Source: Piper betle
Taxonomy: Eukaryota; Streptophyta; Magnoliopsida; Piperales; Piperaceae
DNA: 64,000 nucleotides
Direction: 5' to 3'
NCBI GenBank assembly: GCA_033002965.1
Contig: JAURVB010014142.1
Span: 1 to 64,000, forward strand
This document shows positions 59,828 to 64,000 of the stretch, one piece after another. Position 1 is the first letter of the stretch. Every line of letters begins with the position of its first letter. The translations under genes and the position numbers were made by a program. The notes beneath the pieces are model-generated. The model was given only the letters and a program-made list of their open reading frames with translations, did no database searches and was not told where the DNA came from.

Positions 59828-61696
59828 ATGTTATCACCCTGCACTAGAGCAGCAGGCCTTGCATGCTTCCATGGATGCTGCTCCAATCCTCTGATCAGCC
59901 TCTCTGAGCCACACCACCCCACAAGAAGCACCACCACCGCCACCTCTCGATCAAACTTCGTCGCCACCACTACTTCCTTCATCTTCCCAAACACCCAATT
60001 TACCAACCATGAGTACCTTCCTCCCTTATCTGAAGCCTTCTCCAATTTCACCAAAGCTTACCCTTCTTACACAGAGACAGAGCAAGTCGACAAGATCAGA
60101 GCCCATGAATATCACCATTTGTCTGTATTAAATCGTGTATTCCTCGACTACAACGGGCTTGGTCTCTTCTCCACCTTTCCACAACATCAGACGTGCTTGG
60201 CACCTTCTACATCACATTCTTCCTCCCTCTCTCGATCAGTTTTCTTTGACATCTCATACAAATCAGTGAGCCTCAACTCTCAACTACTGTACGGGGCTCA
60301 CGAAACTCCTCTTGAGTATGCAATCAGGAACAGGATCATGGAATTCCTTAACCTCTCCGAGAATGACTACCAAATGGTGTTCACAGCTAACAGAGCTTCG
60401 GCCTTCAAGTTGCTTGCAGAATCCTATCCTTTTCAGGCCAACAAGAGGCTTCTGACAGTGTATGATCATGAAAGTGAAGCAGTAAAAGAAATGATAGACA
60501 GCTCTTGTAAAAGAGGAGGTAGGATCATGTCAGCTCAGTTTTCCTGGCCTAGCTTGAGGATTAACACGGAAAAGCTTAGGAAGATGGTGGTTGGCAATCA
60601 GAAGAAGAGAAAGAAGAAGAAAGGCTTGTTTGTCTTCCCTCTCCAATCACAAATCACTGGAGCTCGCTACTCTTACTTATGGATGACCATTGCCCAAGAG
60701 AATGGTTGGCATGTATTGCTGGATGCTTCTGCTCTAGGCCCCAAAGACATGGATACTCTGGGACTCTCACTCTTCCATCCAGACTTCATCATCTGCTCTT
60801 GTTTCAAGGTGTTTGGAGAAGACCCATCTGGGCTCGGATGCCTCTTTGTGAAGAAGTCCACCATTTCCTCCATAGAAGCTTCGGCAATGGCGAAAAGCAT
60901 TGGCATAGTCAGCATTCTACCACCAACAGCTCTTTCTTTGCTTCAAGAAGATTCATCAGGCGCAGAATCACGGCCTATGGAAGATGTTATAACATGCTCA
61001 CTTTCTGATCGGAGGCAGCTTGAAGTGGGAGAAAGACTTGATGTATCGTCAGAGATAATTGAATTGGACAAACCAAAATCAATATCAAAGACCGAAAATT
61101 ACAATGATTTTCATTCACAAGAAATAGATGGGAGCTTGAAGATTGAATGTAGGGGGTTGGATCATGCAGATTCACTGGGACTTATACTCATCAGCAGTAG
61201 AATAAGGTACCTGGCAAACTGGTTGGTGAGTGCACTCATGAAGCTCCGGCATCCTCATGCAGAGAGTGGGATTCCTCTAGTGAGGATATATGGCCCCAAG
61301 GTTAAGTTTGACAGGGCCCCCTCACTGGCATTCAACATATTTGATTGGAATGGAGAGAGAATTGAACCTGCTCTAGTTCAGAAGCTTGCAGATAGGAATA
61401 ACATCTCCTTGAGCTATGGCTTCCTGCAAAATATTTGGTTCTCTGAGAAGTACGAGTACGACAAGCAGAGAGTGCTAGAGACAAAATCTAAGGCACCGCT
61501 CATTGTTGGAGACAAGAAAAGAAAACAGAAAGCTGCCATTGGAGTGCAAGTAGTAACTGTTTCAATAGGGTTTCTGGCAAATTTTGAAGATGTTTATAGA
61601 CTGTGGGCTTTTACGGCAAAGTTCTTGGATGCTGATTTTCTAGAGAAGGAAAGATGGAGATACATGGCACTCAATCAAGAGACGGTAGAAGTGTAA
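59828..61696 (+). CDS. MOCOS-like PLP-dependent transferase-fold protein, intact (622 aa)
   Basis: Member of the plant molybdenum-cofactor-sulfurase-like family: the NifS-like aminotransferase class V fold of MOCOS/ABA3 without the C-terminal MOSC domain. In MOCOS the PLP lysine drives cysteine desulfuration to sulfurate the Moco of aldehyde oxidase and xanthine dehydrogenase. The role of these shorter relatives is not settled. Seen here: ATG 59828, FPNTQFTNHE, then YDHESEAV, LLDAS with the pyridine-binding Asp at 299, and CFKVFG with the putative PLP lysine at 327, followed by EDPSGLGCLFVKK. A lysine stretch (QKKRKKKKG) comes from an AAG microsatellite. The gene is intronless, and the end is ALNQETVEV. 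It is the only unbroken copy of three in the window, so it is the probable functional one. The Ser/Thr-rich N-terminus could be an organelle transit peptide (weak). Confidence 0.93.
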   Translation: MLSPCTRAAGLACFHGCCSNPLISLSEPHHPTRSTTTATSRSNFVATTTSFIFPNTQFTNHEYLPPLSEAFSNFTKAYPSYTETEQVDKIRAHEYHHLSVLNRVFLDYNGLGLFSTFPQHQTCLAPSTSHSSSLSRSVFFDISYKSVSLNSQLLYGAHETPLEYAIRNRIMEFLNLSENDYQMVFTANRASAFKLLAESYPFQANKRLLTVYDHESEAVKEMIDSSCKRGGRIMSAQFSWPSLRINTEKLRKMVVGNQKKRKKKKGLFVFPLQSQITGARYSYLWMTIAQENGWHVLLDASALGPKDMDTLGLSLFHPDFIICSCFKVFGEDPSGLGCLFVKKSTISSIEASAMAKSIGIVSILPPTALSLLQEDSSGAESRPMEDVITCSLSDRRQLEVGERLDVSSEIIELDKPKSISKTENYNDFHSQEIDGSLKIECRGLDHADSLGLILISSRIRYLANWLVSALMKLRHPHAESGIPLVRIYGPKVKFDRAPSLAFNIFDWNGERIEPALVQKLADRNNISLSYGFLQNIWFSEKYEYDKQRVLETKSKAPLIVGDKKRKQKAAIGVQVVTVSIGFLANFEDVYRLWAFTAKFLDADFLEKERWRYMALNQETVEV

Positions 61697-63108
61697 ACAA
61701 ATTAATGTTGGTTGTGCAATGTTTGAAAACATGCTACTACTTAAATGTGATGTTTTCAGCCTGAGACAATGAATATCATTCTTTCAATACAGTGAGATGA
61801 GAAGAGGTTTCTTTCAACATTAAGATAAGAACATGTTGCAACTTACTCTGGTGTTTGTCTTAGACAGTTGATATCGTTCTTTCAAAATCCCATATGATCA
61901 ATAAAATTCCTTCTTTTTTTTGCATAATAAGCAGAGAAATACAAATGTGGAAATGCTTCATACTGCAGCCAGTTAAATACTATCAAAATGATACAAAGCC
62001 TATAAAGTTTCTCCCTATAGTTCGCAGCTAAACATACTCAGTTGATGCAAGAGAGAAGTTGAGAATCTTGATGTGTGCAGTATCTAGGAACAACATGCAA
62101 TCCAAATACACTGCCTAGAAATGCTCAACATTACAAATAACAGTATAACACCCTGTCTATAAAATGCTTAACCACCATGTAAATTTAAAATAAATATGAC
62201 CACATCCTTCTCTTCGAGTGTTGCATCCAGCTGACCACATAACTCCCAGTCACAATCATTTGCGAGAACTAAAACTCCTGGACGCCTGCAGATAAAATTA
62301 CTCCCTTCAGTACATAATTCAAGAGGATAAACTTTTTATTCACAAAGAGATTGGAAATGTAGAAGGAAACAGAGTAGGAGGTTATAATAGGGGGTATACA
62401 CTGTCTTCTTTTATGAACATCTCAGGCCTCTCCTTATTTAAGTTTGTACGAACCCAGGAAAGCAATTTTTCATTTTCAACTGCAGCATATACCATAATAG
62501 ATAAATTCTACTTAACAATGGCGTGCTCAAATAAGAATTTCAATTTTTTCCAAGAGAAGAAGCTACCGTCTTTTCTTCATCTTTGAGCTTCGCATCAACG
62601 TGATGAACCTTAACGGTTGGCAAAGAAGCTCGAGGCCTCCACTGAAACAGAAACTCACATAATTTAGGATTGACATGTATGTGAAAAAAACACAAACAAT
62701 GTCAGAAACAATGTCAAGACAGGATAACCTAACATCTAAACAATGTTAAAAAGGCATTGTAAGAGTAACGATGCACATAACATCTTATAGACCAAATGGT
62801 TTGCAGATATAAGATTTTTCAATCCAAAATATGACCACAGAACAACTCGTTTCAATTTCCTCATTTGTTTTTAATCATATCGGTAGGGAGTGTGAACAAC
62901 TAGGATTTAATCAGTGGACTAAATTGTAGCCTAGTTAATCGACACGAAGCTTAGTAGAAGCATCATTTTTATTGGTTGGGAAGAGCGTGAGAACTTATAA
63001 TGGTATGAAGCTTGATATAAACAACACAAAACACAGGGCCTACAAAAAATTTGCACGTAGCTGAAACTATATGAATGGCAGATCCATTAATTTATATTAA
63101 TCATAGCC
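61697..63108. repeat. Segmental-duplication flank, copy IV (truncated before YSL)
   Basis: Homologous to the flank after the other MOCOS-like copies, up to CATAGCCCAC (matching about 968 in copy I). It then jumps to the equivalent of about 5237. The whole YSL gene is missing. It groups with copy II by an extra AATGTCAGAA block near 62698. Confidence 0.8.
61900..61905 (+). terminator. Candidate polyadenylation signal AATAAA
   Basis: About 205 bp after the stop codon. It is conserved after copies I and II (near 19638 and 37135). Confidence 0.5.
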
Positions 63109-63828
63109 CACAAAGGTTTTCTTCGAGCTTTGGCTTGCCGGCCTGCAAAGGTGCCTCCTTTAAAAATGTTTATTGGTCACAGTGAAAAAGTAAATCCCAA
63201 CACGCCGTCGGCTCAGATCTGGGCCCCGTGCCCAACAACCGCATCGTGTGATTTGAATTTTATCTCCTCCCCAAATTTGTGTCGTTAGAATTTGAGGTTC
63301 TCTTGCAAATCAAAAGTTCAAACAATATATCTACTTGTTGCAGTTTTAAAATTAACTATAGAATTGCCCGGGCCAATCTGCAGGTCATGTTTAATTTTTT
63401 GTGAATGATGCTCAGAAAAAAGTTGAGTAGAAATTGTGAAATTGGAGGTCGGATCAATTTTTTATTTAATTATTAATTTGATTAAATAAATTAATTTGGT
63501 TAGACCTAGTAAATAATTAAATAAGAATTATAGCAGGTTAATATTGAATATTGATTAGAGAATAAACACATAATCATGATTTAATAATTAATTTGGAAGA
63601 ATTCTCATAATTATTAAAATTTTTATAGAACATAATATTAGCCTTATAAATGTTGAAGGCATTATGTTATTGATATAAAATATCGACATTCAATCAATCG
63701 TTCGTTTGGATAAAAAAATGTCTATGTTTGGTTTGTTTTAATTCGGTCGAGTTCGGTTGGTCAAATTTGGTCGGACATGCTTTGGACTTTGGTTGGACTC
63801 GGTAATTCGGACGTCCGCGACCACCCGT
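63109..63828. repeat. Duplicated spacer (pairs with 5237-5350 and 6877-7347)
   Basis: Same order as in copy I but without the solo LTR. The empty site is near 63220-63240 (GTGCCCAACAACCGCATCG). It carries about 120 bp at 63390-63515 absent from copy I. No gene. Confidence 0.8.
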
Positions 63829-64000
63829 AGGTGTCTCCTTCAAGAAGATGACAGGATGCACAACCTCTTACATAGTCTAGCATGCTTTGTCTCAGGTAAA
63901 TTTTTTAGTTGTTTAGGCAAAGGTAGCAAATTGTACATACATATGGGAAGTTTCCAACATCTATCCTTGATCGATAAAGAAGTGAAAGTTGAAATGTTTG
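63829..64000 (+). pseudogene. CNL resistance-gene fragment, copy B (cut by window end)
   Basis: Begins at the same NLR position as 7348, at the MHD motif (here MHN), and runs LLHSLACFVSGKFF to the end of the window. It has no stop in the visible part, whereas copy A has TAA at the equivalent of SKS. No NB-ARC precedes it, so it is a fragment. The rest lies outside. Confidence 0.85.

Overview
The window is nuclear DNA of a flowering plant. It has GT-AG introns, a CC-NBS-LRR (CNL) resistance gene, YSL metal-nicotianamine transporter exons, an S40/DUF584 senescence-regulator gene, a BCS1-like AAA-ATPase, an S-domain receptor kinase fragment, and plant LTR and hAT elements. Very GC-rich intronless genes in AT-rich surroundings and the absence of TIR-type NLRs make me lean to a monocot, but this is a weak inference.

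Layout. The backbone is an array of related segmental duplications. A unit runs: MOCOS-like PLP-fold gene (+), about 2.3 kb of flank, YSL transporter (+), about 2.5 kb of flank, S40 gene (-), AT-rich flank, with NLR or receptor debris between units. Copy I (1-5345) starts inside the flank and holds a YSL pseudogene, then a solo LTR (5360-6871) and an NLR fragment (7348-8856). A single CNL gene with an open CC-NB-ARC and a frameshifted LRR lies at 13045-17385. Copy II (17773-30095) has a broken MOCOS-like gene, a YSL pseudogene, the only S40 gene and a hAT MITE. A kinase-less S-domain receptor fragment fused to NLR tail repeats follows (31805-33551). Copy III (34289-45773) has a broken MOCOS-like gene, a YSL pseudogene and an S40 promoter whose gene has been deleted. 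NLR remnants (46130-47200) and a BCS1-like gene split by a very young Ty1/copia element (48826-54572) come next, then a second MITE (56165-57025). Copy IV (58983-63108) carries the only intact MOCOS-like gene (59828-61696), has lost its YSL by deletion, and runs into an NLR fragment cut by the window end.

Function. The genes most likely to make full-length products are the MOCOS-like gene at 59828-61696, the S40 gene (if two G/C-run frameshifts are consensus errors), the copia element (same caveat), and perhaps a short-LRR CNL protein. Nearly everything else is a decaying paralogue. The main interest is the evolutionary record: paired filled and empty insertion sites, a templated micro-conversion that creates a stop codon, conflicting relationships along the units that imply recombination between copies, and single G/C losses that look like homopolymer consensus errors. 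I saw no operon-like or CRISPR-like system, no rRNA gene and no canonical tRNA gene.
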